Shown piece by piece: positions 28,301-35,552 of a stretch of DNA of 64,000 bases. The stretch is from contig NZ_JAGHZS010000001.1 in assembly GCF_017745275.1 (NCBI RefSeq), positions 1,178,001 through 1,242,000 on the forward strand. The letters are read 5' to 3'. The position numbers and the translations under genes are program-made. This DNA is from Chitinophaga sp. (GTDB lineage: Bacteria; Bacteroidota; Bacteroidia; Chitinophagales; Chitinophagaceae). The notes under the pieces are model-generated. The model did not search any database and was not told the DNA's origin. It saw only the letters and a list, made by a program, of their open reading frames with translations. Each line of letters opens with the position of its first letter. Position 1 is the first letter of the stretch.

Positions 28301-28481
28301 TGACAGCGCCGGTATTACGATGCTTCACCTTTACAGTTACGCCGGGCATCGCTTGTCCTTTTGCGTCTACTACTTTACCTATTACGGTAATAGATTGGGC
28401 AAAGGAAGCATTCCCGATAAATAGCAGCAAGAGACAGTATAGGCATTTCTGTCGCAGAGAGGTTGGGATGCGTTTTTTCAT
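25341..28481 (-). CDS. SusC/RagA-type TonB-dependent transporter (no STN domain)
   Basis: About 1046 residues from ATG 28481, which opens the signal peptide (KKRIPTSLRQKCLYCLLLLF, cut near SFAQ); ATG codons at 28535 and 28523 would add a poor extension that lies in the operator region. A carboxypeptidase-like domain (VIGKVVDAKGQAMPGVTVKV) comes first, then the plug with FSVLKDAAASSLYGARGANG and the barrel ending VFNVGVNVSL. The STN domain present in the other complete SusC of this window is missing, and no FecR/sigma pair is adjacent. Control therefore probably runs through the divergent GntR regulator, whose candidate operator overlaps the promoter at 28525-28555. Confidence 0.93.
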   Translation of the reverse strand: MKKRIPTSLRQKCLYCLLLLFIGNASFAQSITVIGKVVDAKGQAMPGVTVKVKHRNTGAVTSTIGEFAIKLEKASDTLLISSMGYVPQEIPVNARRTLLVTLEENRNDLNDVVVVAYGQQKKQSMVSSITTINPKEIKGPTSNLTTMLAGRISGLISYQRSGEPGADNASFFIRGITTFGSGKQDPLILIDGMESTNTELARLQPDDISGFSVLKDAAASSLYGARGANGVILIATKSGKSGVTKMNIRFENAFSSNTRNIELADNISYMELANEAAVTRDRLAPLPYSQNKIDHTKAGDNPYLYPSNDWLGTLIKKSTNNQRLNVNLSGGGQKAQYYVGATMNQDNGILKTQKGNNFNNNIKLRSYEVRSNINMKLTSTTEAIIRTTGNFDDYNGPIGGGAAIFQGALKANPVLFPAIYPASALPKVNHPLFGNAARGSNGEVYNNPYAWMVSGFSQYNTSILNVQLEIKQDLNFVIPGLSARVMAYTKRLSYFDLSRQYNAFFYAANPVIKAPGDYTLTLLNEKTATEYLNYNGGGKMVNTTTYMEAAVNYNRTFNRVHNISGLLIGIRRNYLNGNAGDLQSSLPFRNQGISGRFTYGYDNRYLVEGNFGYNGSERFAKDNRYGFFPSIGMAWNAGNEQFLESYKNTITQLKLRATYGLVGNDQIGSANDRFFYLSNVNLNNNGYGSYFGQNYEYNRPGVTISRYANNAITWEKSQKANIGLDLGLWSALNLTIDAYKERRSNILMQRAYIPSTMGLSAPISSNVGIAEGRGIDVALDYNKNFGKTWLQARGTFTYAASKLLANEEPDYPASMKYLSRVGHSLGQVYGLVAERLFVDDEEVKNSPRQNFGEVRGGDIKYRDLNGDGQITNLDMVNAMGYPVTPEIIYGFGFSFGYKNFDISTFFQGSARSSFLIDPASISPFVQDGSNQNGLLDVIAKNHWSEDNRNLYAFWPRLGSTQNKNNNQLSNWWLRNGAFLRMKSAEIGYNIGEKGMKKYHISGLRIYLNGTNLFLISAFKLWDPEQGSNALGYPVQRVFNVGVNVSL

Positions 28482-28514
28482 AACAGAGCAGACAAATGAA
28501 TAATTAGATGTTGG

Positions 28515-28555
28515 TTTGTACATACATAAGTACATATTAAAAAGTTAACGTCAAA
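28515..28555 (-). promoter_or_regulatory. promoter and putative GntR operator of the SusC operon
   Basis: On the minus strand TTTG (28555-28552) and TACTTATG (28532-28525) form a -33/-7 pair with a 19-nt spacer; the second deviates from TAnnTTTG at one base. The -7 box lies inside a dyad, TGTAC (28517-28521) and GTACA (28530-28534). In plus orientation the site reads TTTGTACATA (28515-28524) followed by TACATA (28531-28536), the same two words found in front of the isomerase gene at 29547-29564. A repressor bound here would block the promoter. Confidence 0.6.
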
Positions 28556-28611
28556 GCTTTTTGAAAAGAAAAATTTTCTCTTGAGCTATTTGTATTATTA
28601 ATCAATAATTT

Positions 28612-28637
28612 ATACATTTTTATCCGTATAAATGTAT
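28612..28637. promoter_or_regulatory. inverted repeat upstream of the GntR gene
   Basis: ATACATTT (28612-28619) and AAATGTAT (28630-28637) are perfect complements 10 bases apart, about 120 bases upstream of the regulator ATG. The TACAT / ATGTA core is shared with the two flanking operator candidates, so this may be an autoregulatory site. Confidence 0.42.
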
Positions 28638-28757
28638 TAGATCTTCTCAAAGACATACGTTATTTTGACCCTGCTGAAGACAACGGTATTCGTCAAAAAT
28701 GGCCATGGATTTAGGCTATTTGTTAACTTGCAGCCAGCTTTCTATGTTATTACATAT

Positions 28758-29492
28758 ATGAACTTATCAATTGACCATCAAAGCGGCACTCCACTGCATA
28801 TACAGGCAGAAAACCTGCTAAGGGAGCTGATAAAACAACCCGAGTACCAGGCAGGAAAACTGTTGCCCAATGAAGTAGAGCTCGCAAAGAAGCTGGCCAT
28901 TTCGCGGCCAACACTGCGTCAGGCTATTAATAAACTGGTATATGAAGAATTACTGGTAAGGAAGAAAAGACTGGGAACCAAAGTGGCCCACCAGAAGATG
29001 AGCTCCAAGTCGATGAACTGGCTGAGCTTTACACAGGAAATGCAAGCCAGGGGCATTACTATCAGGAATTATGAATTACATATCAGTTGGGTACACCCGG
29101 ATGAACAGGTAGCCAATTTCTTCGATATCAAACCCGAGAAGAAAGTCATGAAGCTGGAACGTTTGCGGGGTAATCCACAGGAGCCATTTGTTTATTTCGT
29201 TTCCTACTTTCATCCCCGGATCGGCCTCACGGGCGACGAAGATTTTAAGCGGCCCCTGTATGAAATGCTGGAGCAGGACCACTACGTAACGGCCACCGTA
29301 TCCAAAGAGGAAATCAGCGCCAGGACTGCCGATAAGTTCATTGCGGGCAAACTGGAAGTAGACGTGGACAGCCCTATCCTATTCCGGAAAAGATATGTTT
29401 TTGACCAGGCAGAACGACCAATAGAATACAACCTGGGCTATTATAAGGCTGAAAGCTTCGTGTATACCGTGGAAAGCAGGCGCACCCCCTGA
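28758..29492 (+). CDS. GntR family transcriptional regulator (HutC/UTRA type)
   Basis: Starting at ATG 28758 the protein has 244 residues; an upstream ATG at 28665 would add 31 residues with no counterpart in the family. The winged helix is at about 5-75 (TPLHIQAENLLRELIKQPEY, LLPNEVELAKKLAISRPTLR, QAINKLVYEELL), followed by a UTRA ligand domain (MKLERLRGNPQEPFVYFVSY, SPILFRKRYVFDQAERPIEY). Such proteins are usually repressors released by a sugar phosphate or similar metabolite. It lies between the divergent SusC operon and the isomerase/porter pair, and near-identical sites overlap the promoters of both, so it probably controls the whole locus. Confidence 0.9.
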   Translation: MNLSIDHQSGTPLHIQAENLLRELIKQPEYQAGKLLPNEVELAKKLAISRPTLRQAINKLVYEELLVRKKRLGTKVAHQKMSSKSMNWLSFTQEMQARGITIRNYELHISWVHPDEQVANFFDIKPEKKVMKLERLRGNPQEPFVYFVSYFHPRIGLTGDEDFKRPLYEMLEQDHYVTATVSKEEISARTADKFIAGKLEVDVDSPILFRKRYVFDQAERPIEYNLGYYKAESFVYTVESRRTP

Positions 29493-29519
29493 TCTTTCCG
29501 CGGTGGCTTAAAAGAAAAC

Positions 29520-29564
29520 TTGCTTTTCTTGGATACAAACAATATGTTTGTACATATTTACATA
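29520..29564 (+). promoter_or_regulatory. promoter and putative GntR operator of the isomerase/porter operon
   Basis: TTG at 29520-29522 and TATGTTTG at 29543-29550, a full TAnnTTTG match, are 20 bases apart. The operator-like TTTGTACATA (29547-29556) plus TACATA (29559-29564) begins inside the -7 box and runs over the expected start point. The isomerase ATG follows at 29573, so the leader is very short. Confidence 0.62.
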
Positions 29565-29572
29565 ATGATTAA

Positions 29573-31375
29573 ATGGCAAACATGTTATCATCCACTCAAG
29601 CACAACAGATGACAGCGTCACGGGCCACAGCACAATACCTGATCCCACTGACGAAAGATAAACAGCATACAGGATACGACATCTACCCGAGCTTTCCTGC
29701 AACGGGTCCTATCTATACAGGCTTTGACACATTAGCTCACCAGATCGCACAACAATCATCCAATATAGTCCTGGATGGCTATGGCGGCGTACTCTGGGAA
29801 TCATTCATCGAAAAGCTGCAGGCAGCACTGGCTGTATTAAACATCGACACACATTTTGTTGCCATCACAGATGCATTGCTACCTTCCTCAGATATCAACT
29901 CCCTCATTGCCTCCAGCATCGGTGGTGAAGATCCTTTGTTTGGTAAACGTTTTACCGGAACATTATCTGACTTCTTTGCCCCTGATAAACTGCAGCAACT
30001 ACAACCCATACCAGGGAAACTCAATATTGTATATGGCTGCGGCGCCTCACTGGCCGGCTGGTCAGCCCCTATCTTCTACATTGATGTTCCTAAAAATGAA
30101 ATTCAATTCCGCTCCAGGGCAGGTAAAGTCTGCAACCTTGGCCAATCTGCACCAGGTAACAATCCGAAACTTCAATACAAACAATTTTATTTCGTAGACT
30201 GGCCGGCACTCAACCGCCATAAAAAACAATTGCTGCCACAAATCGATATCATCATTGATGAGCAGCGTATCAACGACATCAGCTGGTGTACCGGCGCCAC
30301 ACTCCGTGACACACTTGGCAATATGACACGTAACAGCTTCAGGGCCCGTCCCTGGTTCGAACCAGGCGTATGGGGCGGACAATGGATCAAAGAACAAATT
30401 CCTGCACTCAACCCGGACGTGGTAAATTATGCCTGGTCTTTTGAACTCATTGCCCCCGAAAACGGCGTATTACTGGAGTCTGATGACGTACTCCTGGAAG
30501 TCACCTTCGATACCCTGCAGATGTTGAACAACGAGGCACTGCTGGGAAAAGCAGCAGCACGGTTCCCCGAAACCTTCCCCATCCGGTTCGACTTCCTCGA
30601 TACCTTCGACGGTGGTAATCTTTCTGTACAATGTCACCCATCAGTAGCTTATACCAAAGAAAATTTTGGCGAAGATTTCACACAGGATGAAACCTACTAC
30701 ATCCTGGATGCAAAGCCCGACGCTAAAGTTTACCTCGGGTTCCAGGAAAATATTAACGCCGCTGAATTTGAACAGGTACTGCACAACAGTTTCCAGGAGC
30801 ATCAACCCGTGGATATCGAAAAATATGTACAGGTTTTTCCATCTCACAAACATGACCTGTTCCTGATACCTAACGGTACAGTACACAGCTCCGGGAAAAA
30901 CAACCTGGTACTGGAGATCAGCGCTACACCTTATATTTTCACTTTCAAGATGTACGACTGGCTACGGGCAGACCTGAGCGGACAACCCCGCACACTGAAC
31001 ATCGACCGCGCCTTTGCTAACCTTGATTTTGAGAGAAAGGGAGAAGTGGTGAAAAATACTTTACTGTCTCAACCAATGACGATACAAACCGGGCACGATT
31101 GGCAAATTGTGTACCTGCCTACTCATCCACAACATTTCTATCGCATTGAACGCCTCGAATTTAATTCCGTGATGGAATTGACTACAGCCGGGCAATGTCA
31201 TATCTTAAGCCTCGTGGAAGGTAGTACTATCAAAGTCATTACCAATGGCCGGGAACAAACCGTACATTACGCGGAAACATTCATCATACCCGCTGCTACC
31301 GGTAGTTACACGCTGGTGAGTGAAAACGAACCGGTGAAAGTAGTAAGGTCGTTTATGAAAGAAGAATGTTGCTAA
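29573..31375 (+). CDS. class I mannose-6-phosphate isomerase-type protein with kinase-like N-terminal domain
   Basis: 600 residues in two parts. From about 262 the protein is a type I phosphomannose isomerase: RPWFEPGVWGGQWIKEQ, then QCHP with His355, DETYYILDA with Glu373 and IPNGTVHSS with His438 match the zinc ligands of the cupin site. This enzyme class interconverts mannose 6-phosphate and fructose 6-phosphate. Residues 1-260 resemble a P-loop sugar or uridine kinase fold (NIVLDGYGGVLWESFIEKL, RFTGTLSDFFAPDKL, IDIIIDE) in which the GxxxxGK loop is absent, so it probably does not bind ATP in the usual way. It is cytoplasmic, preceded by a GntR-type operator and followed 43 bases later by a sugar porter. 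Confidence 0.82.
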   Translation: MANMLSSTQAQQMTASRATAQYLIPLTKDKQHTGYDIYPSFPATGPIYTGFDTLAHQIAQQSSNIVLDGYGGVLWESFIEKLQAALAVLNIDTHFVAITDALLPSSDINSLIASSIGGEDPLFGKRFTGTLSDFFAPDKLQQLQPIPGKLNIVYGCGASLAGWSAPIFYIDVPKNEIQFRSRAGKVCNLGQSAPGNNPKLQYKQFYFVDWPALNRHKKQLLPQIDIIIDEQRINDISWCTGATLRDTLGNMTRNSFRARPWFEPGVWGGQWIKEQIPALNPDVVNYAWSFELIAPENGVLLESDDVLLEVTFDTLQMLNNEALLGKAAARFPETFPIRFDFLDTFDGGNLSVQCHPSVAYTKENFGEDFTQDETYYILDAKPDAKVYLGFQENINAAEFEQVLHNSFQEHQPVDIEKYVQVFPSHKHDLFLIPNGTVHSSGKNNLVLEISATPYIFTFKMYDWLRADLSGQPRTLNIDRAFANLDFERKGEVVKNTLLSQPMTIQTGHDWQIVYLPTHPQHFYRIERLEFNSVMELTTAGQCHILSLVEGSTIKVITNGREQTVHYAETFIIPAATGSYTLVSENEPVKVVRSFMKEECC

Positions 31376-31418
31376 CCATTTCCTTTCTATTTTATCAACC
31401 GAAATAAAAAATACATTC

Positions 31419-32789
31419 ATGAACCGCGCTTCATCTTCATTGTTGCTCATCACACTCATCGCCACACTGGGAGGACTGCTCTTTGGTTTTGATATGGCAG
31501 TTATTTCCGGCGCATTACCCTTTGTAACAGATCAGTTCCACTTGTCGGATTCTGCACAGGGTTGGTTTGTATCTTCTGCCTTAATGGGTTGTGTGGCAGG
31601 TGTGGCATTCTCCGGTGGCCTTAGCGACCGGTTAGGCCGCAAAAAGATGCTGATGGCATCTGCGTTGCTGTTCCTGTTATCAGCGGTGGGTTCTGCATTA
31701 TCGCTCGATTTTACCATGCTGGTACTGGCACGTATTTCAGGCGGAGTTGGCGTGGGTGTGGCTTCTATGGTAGCACCGTTATATATTTCAGAAATAGCGC
31801 CCTCCAATATCCGCGGACGGTTGGTCACCTTTTATCAACTGGCTATTACTGCGGGTATCCTGATTGCTTATGCCACCAACTTCCTGTTACTGCAATATGC
31901 CATCAGCCAGGTGGATGCTCCATCTACGTCATTTATGCACCTGCTTTTTGCGAAAGATGTATGGCGTGGTATGATTGGTATTGGCGCCATCCCATCTATC
32001 CTGTTCCTGATCGGATTATTTTTTGTGCCGGAAAGTCCGCGTTGGCTGATACAAAACAACCGACGCGAAGAAGGATTGGACATTATTAAAAGTCTAACGG
32101 GTACGGCTATAGATACAGATCACGAAGTTCCTGCTGCCGAAGCTTCTTCTACCAGCATTTACAGGGAGTTGTTGTCGCCCGCTATGCGCAAGCCTTTGCT
32201 GATCGGGATATTACTGCCAGTATTCTCGCAATTCAGCGGGATCAACGCCGTAATCTATTATGGACCACGGATACTGAGTGATGCAGGAATCAATATTTCC
32301 AACGCCTTTCTTAGCCAGGTGATCTTTGGTCTGGCGAATTTTATATTCACACTCATTGCCATCTGGAAAGTGGACACCATGGGCCGCCGTCCACTTTATA
32401 TTGCCGGAGCCATTGGTGGTACTGTCAGCCTGCTTTTCACCAGCGTTTGTTTTTATACCGGGGCTACGAATAATATTGCGCTGGTCATCTCCATCATCCT
32501 GTTCCTGGCATGTTTCGCGTTCTCGCTGGGGCCGTTGAAATTTGTGATTGCAGCAGAGATTTTCTCTACTAAAATCAGGGGGAGGGCCATGGCAGTAAGT
32601 ATTATGGCCATGTGGGTATCAGATACCATTGTAGGACAGCTAACACCGATATTATTAGGTCGTGCGGGGGCTGCTGTTACATTTTGTTTCTTTGCGGTTT
32701 GTTGTTTCCTTGCGTTTGTGACGGTATATAAATTGGTGCCGGAAACGAAGGGTAAGTCATTGGAAGAAGTAGAAGGAATGTGGCATTAA
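31419..32789 (+). CDS. MFS sugar:proton symporter (sugar porter family, XylE/GalP-like)
   Basis: 456 residues and twelve predicted membrane helices. Sugar-porter signatures are present in order: GGLLFGFDMAVISGA in helix 1, SDRLGRKKML after helix 2, FVPESPRWLI after helix 6, QFSGINAVIYYGP in helix 7, DTMGRRPLY after helix 8 and PETKGKSLEEVE at the C-terminus. These proteins import hexoses or pentoses with protons across the inner membrane. It is co-transcribed with the isomerase, which suggests that the imported sugar, after phosphorylation by a kinase not encoded here, feeds the isomerase. The gene ends before a bidirectional terminator. Confidence 0.92.
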   Translation: MNRASSSLLLITLIATLGGLLFGFDMAVISGALPFVTDQFHLSDSAQGWFVSSALMGCVAGVAFSGGLSDRLGRKKMLMASALLFLLSAVGSALSLDFTMLVLARISGGVGVGVASMVAPLYISEIAPSNIRGRLVTFYQLAITAGILIAYATNFLLLQYAISQVDAPSTSFMHLLFAKDVWRGMIGIGAIPSILFLIGLFFVPESPRWLIQNNRREEGLDIIKSLTGTAIDTDHEVPAAEASSTSIYRELLSPAMRKPLLIGILLPVFSQFSGINAVIYYGPRILSDAGINISNAFLSQVIFGLANFIFTLIAIWKVDTMGRRPLYIAGAIGGTVSLLFTSVCFYTGATNNIALVISIILFLACFAFSLGPLKFVIAAEIFSTKIRGRAMAVSIMAMWVSDTIVGQLTPILLGRAGAAVTFCFFAVCCFLAFVTVYKLVPETKGKSLEEVEGMWH

Positions 32790-32795
32790 GCGATA

Positions 32796-32850
32796 TAGCA
32801 TAAAAAAGAAGGCGTTTTCCGGATGGGAAACGCCTTCTTTTTTTATGCTA
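32796..32850. terminator. bidirectional terminator
   Basis: Arms 32796-32820 and 32825-32850 are complementary over some 24 pairs, with a GGCGTTT / AAACGCC core, flanked by A6 on one side and T7 on the other. The hairpin can therefore stop the sugar porter transcript and the convergent lipoprotein transcript. Confidence 0.85.
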
Positions 32851-32882
32851 ATAACTGTTTTTTACCAGCAAGCAAACATTTC

Positions 32883-33335
32883 CTACTGCTTCACCCATGT
32901 AAACGTTAACCTATCCCCCTGCTTCAGCGCATTTTCCACATAATACACCATGGTCTTACTTTTACAATCGTAGCTTTCGATAGTAGCATCCAACTCTCCA
33001 TCTTTGCTTAAAATATTTCCTTTCAACTGCCAGGTACCATGCTCGGTCTTATCGGGGCTACAGGTAGTTCCGGCATCGTTGTAGTCATAACTGCCATCAC
33101 TTTTAAAGGTGACGATATCGTCTTTCTCACAGTCCTCTGTATAAGCGTAGTAATCTACCGGAGCGGCGGTAGCACTGGCTTTGTATTGCAGGGCGGTCAG
33201 TTTATATGCCCCGGAGATGTTGGCCACATTAACCGCACATGCCGGTGGATCAATGCTTTTCTCTTTCTTACAGGAAAAAAGGATAGTACCTGCTGTCATT
33301 GCTATTAAAGCCCATTTTTTTGTAATTGTATTCAT
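32883..33335 (-). CDS. lipocalin-like lipoprotein
   Basis: 150 residues with the lipobox TILFSCKKEK. The mature part starts with the NISGAYKLTALQYKA segment typical of lipocalin-like domains in Bacteroidota (the G-x-W/Y strand), followed by DIVTFKSDGSYDYNDAGTTC, GTWQLKGNILSKDG and a final DRLTFTWVKQ strand. Such small lipoproteins are numerous and of unknown ligand. Cys residues in PPACAVN, EDCEKDD, TTCSPD and YDCKSK could form two disulfides. It is monocistronic. Confidence 0.72.
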   Translation of the reverse strand: MNTITKKWALIAMTAGTILFSCKKEKSIDPPACAVNVANISGAYKLTALQYKASATAAPVDYYAYTEDCEKDDIVTFKSDGSYDYNDAGTTCSPDKTEHGTWQLKGNILSKDGELDATIESYDCKSKTMVYYVENALKQGDRLTFTWVKQ

Positions 33336-33519
33336 ACATTTGATTTGAATAGAAATAAGTGTTTGCCAGTAGTACCTCCCTATTAACCCAAATGGTTGGG
33401 AAAATTGAAAAAATATTTTTTTTAGGGAATACCCAACCCTTCTTTAAAATCCGGGGTATTAGTAACGGAGATCGGGCTGCATATATGAAGTATCGTATTA
33501 AAATAGCCGGTAAAACAAG

Positions 33520-34356
33520 ATGAAAAACATTGTATTAGTATTGGGTATCGCGGGCTTAATGAGCTGCCGGACGTCTATAAAACTGGCTATTCCGGAGCAG
33601 TTTAAACAACAGGCAGTGATGCAGCATGTGGACGGTGCCAGGGGCAATAAGATGTCGTTTGCCAATTTCAGCACGTCTAAAATTAAGAGAGGGATGCATA
33701 TCAGCAATGCGCCATGGTTTTGGGGTGGGAATGGCTTTTTCCTGGAAAACTTATTCCTCCAGAAGTATGGTATCCGGAAATCTGAACTCGTTACCCAGGA
33801 AAAAACAAAATTCCGTTACACGTTATCAGATGGAAGAGACCAGGTAGACATATACGCACGTGAAAAGGAGTTAACCAAAACACGGGGATACGAAAGCATC
33901 AACAACGATAATAGCATCCTTAATGGCTTTTCCGTATTGATGGCGCACCAATATATATTTTCTGCAATGATTGTGGCAGATACCACCCGGAGTAATAATA
34001 AAAACTGGGAACTGTTGATGACGAACATCTACGACCGGGAAGCCGAGCACGACAATAACCCTTTTACTTTTATTAAACAGGAAGATAATGGACTGGCTAC
34101 CAACGGCGTTGATACTATTTTTATAAAGCCGTTGAGTATCAAAAAAACATCCTTATCCAACGGTAAAACCGGGCAGTTGCCATTTAAATTATTGTCGGGT
34201 TACGAGCTAAGCACGCATGACGGGGTGATTGCCATTATTGACCTGATAGACCGGAATGTCTGGTTCTATAATGAATTAAATGCTACGGAAAAGTTACCTG
34301 TCAGTGCTATTGCCACCGCTATTTTTGCGAGGCGGGTGAATGATGCCAAATGGTAA
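33520..34356 (+). CDS. hypothetical lipoprotein
   Basis: 278 residues with a short lipoprotein signal (KNIVLVLGIAGLMSCRTS). No domain is recognised. The mature part is beta-rich with polar stretches (FRYTLSDGRDQVDIYAREKE, LSGYELSTHDGVIAIIDLID) and has no repeats. It precedes a sigma factor/membrane protein pair on the same strand by about 45 bases, so it may belong to the same transcript. The call rests on the signal peptide and the intact frame. Confidence 0.6.
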   Translation: MKNIVLVLGIAGLMSCRTSIKLAIPEQFKQQAVMQHVDGARGNKMSFANFSTSKIKRGMHISNAPWFWGGNGFFLENLFLQKYGIRKSELVTQEKTKFRYTLSDGRDQVDIYAREKELTKTRGYESINNDNSILNGFSVLMAHQYIFSAMIVADTTRSNNKNWELLMTNIYDREAEHDNNPFTFIKQEDNGLATNGVDTIFIKPLSIKKTSLSNGKTGQLPFKLLSGYELSTHDGVIAIIDLIDRNVWFYNELNATEKLPVSAIATAIFARRVNDAKW

Positions 34357-34401
34357 CATCTCCCTAAACATGCATATAAAAAATTAAGGGCTCATTAATT
34401 C

Positions 34402-34935
34402 CTGGAACAAGATTTAAGCAATATCATCCTTGATTGCCGCAATGGCAATAGAAAAGCGCAGGAGCAACTGTACCGGCAGCTGTATGGCTTTGCTATGGCT
34501 ATTGCCATGCGCTATGCCACGGATGAACATGAAGCCGCTGATATTTTGGGGCATGCTTTTGTGAAAATGTTCCGGAGCCTCCACACCTTTGATACAAACA
34601 AAGGAAACTTTCATGGATGGTTGAAGAAGATCGTTATCAACGAGTCATTAGATCATATTAAACAACGCAGCCGGTTTACCAGCCTGGAATTACATACAGC
34701 AGAAGAGCTTTTCGTCAACAACAGCGTTATTGAAAAAACAGATGCGGCAGCTATATTGCAGCTGGTCCGACAGCTGCCACGCGCTACCCACGCGGTATTT
34801 GTACTATATGCCATCGACGGCTATACGCACAAAGAAATTGCCGCACAACTGAATATCAGCGAAGGCACCAGTAAATGGCATTTGAGTGAGGCAAGAAAAA
34901 TTCTTCAGCAAAAATTAACAGCAACAAAAACATAG
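34402..34935 (+). CDS. ECF sigma factor with apparent CTG start
   Basis: Region 2 (LYGFAMAIAMRYATDEHEAA, DILGHAFVKMFRSLHTFD, NFHGWLKKIVINESLDHIK) and region 4 (LPRATHAVFVLYAIDGYTHK, EIAAQLNISEGTSKWHLSEA) are clear. The first ATG, 34495, lies inside region 2. The same frame runs upstream through LEQDLSNIILDCRNGNRKAQEQLYRQ, which is the normal N-terminus of this sigma group, back to a TAA at 34396-34398. The only usable initiator there is CTG at 34402, giving 177 residues. Either CTG is used or the original start has mutated. The stop overlaps by one base the GTG of the membrane protein that follows. Confidence 0.8.
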   Translation: MEQDLSNIILDCRNGNRKAQEQLYRQLYGFAMAIAMRYATDEHEAADILGHAFVKMFRSLHTFDTNKGNFHGWLKKIVINESLDHIKQRSRFTSLELHTAEELFVNNSVIEKTDAAAILQLVRQLPRATHAVFVLYAIDGYTHKEIAAQLNISEGTSKWHLSEARKILQQKLTATKT

Positions 34936-35546
34936 TGAATAAAACCACACCATACGAAGATTTAATAGCAGCAAAGCTGGAACAGATGCCTGTGCCTGAT
35001 ATGGCAGACGCGATCTGGGACAACATTGCCATGCAATTGGATGCCGGTGTGGATATCCCGGAAGCCAAACCTACGCCTAAGCCTAAATACGGGGGTAAAG
35101 CCGGGTTTGGAATCATAGGCGCCATCATTATTGCTGCATTAATATACTGGTATTATCATACCAAACATCAAACACCTGCTAACACCACTACGCCCAAAGC
35201 ACCACCAGCTATAGAAAAAACAGCACCTGCTATTGATAGTGCTGCTGTTAATGACCATAATACAGGAAAGAAAAATGCGCCCCTCCTTCCTGTTATTATA
35301 AAGAAGAATAGCGCATTTTCCCCTGTTCATGTACCAGACAGTGTTCGTGTAGATTCTATTGCCACACCGCCGCTAACACCGGAAAAAATAGATTCTTTTG
35401 TTTCTTCTCATCAGAAAACACCGGAACGGGTGTTTGACAGTATTTACCAGATGCCCGTCCGCAAAAGGCCCAAAGGCGTAAAAGGTATTAAGCCCGATGA
35501 CTACCGGCTGGATGTCAACAAGGACTCGATACCTAAAAAGCAATAG
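34935..35546 (+). CDS. putative anti-sigma factor (single-pass membrane protein)
   Basis: 203 residues starting at GTG 34935, which shares one base with the sigma stop. A cytoplasmic N-terminal segment (LIAAKLEQMPVPDMADAIWD, NIAMQLD) is of the kind found before the membrane helix of Bacteroidota anti-sigma proteins. One helix follows (FGIIGAIIIAALIYWYY, about 56-72), then a Pro/Thr/Lys-rich periplasmic tail with no recognised domain, ending in KDSIPKKQ. Translational coupling to the sigma gene is the main argument for the role. It lacks a FecR domain, so it is not a FecR-type partner. Confidence 0.65.
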   Translation: MNKTTPYEDLIAAKLEQMPVPDMADAIWDNIAMQLDAGVDIPEAKPTPKPKYGGKAGFGIIGAIIIAALIYWYYHTKHQTPANTTTPKAPPAIEKTAPAIDSAAVNDHNTGKKNAPLLPVIIKKNSAFSPVHVPDSVRVDSIATPPLTPEKIDSFVSSHQKTPERVFDSIYQMPVRKRPKGVKGIKPDDYRLDVNKDSIPKKQ

Positions 35547-35552
35547 TTCCGT

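Noticed and set aside
28665..28757. upstream in-frame start for the GntR regulator
   Set aside because: The extra 31 residues have no counterpart in GntR proteins, and the ATG at 28758 begins directly before the winged helix.
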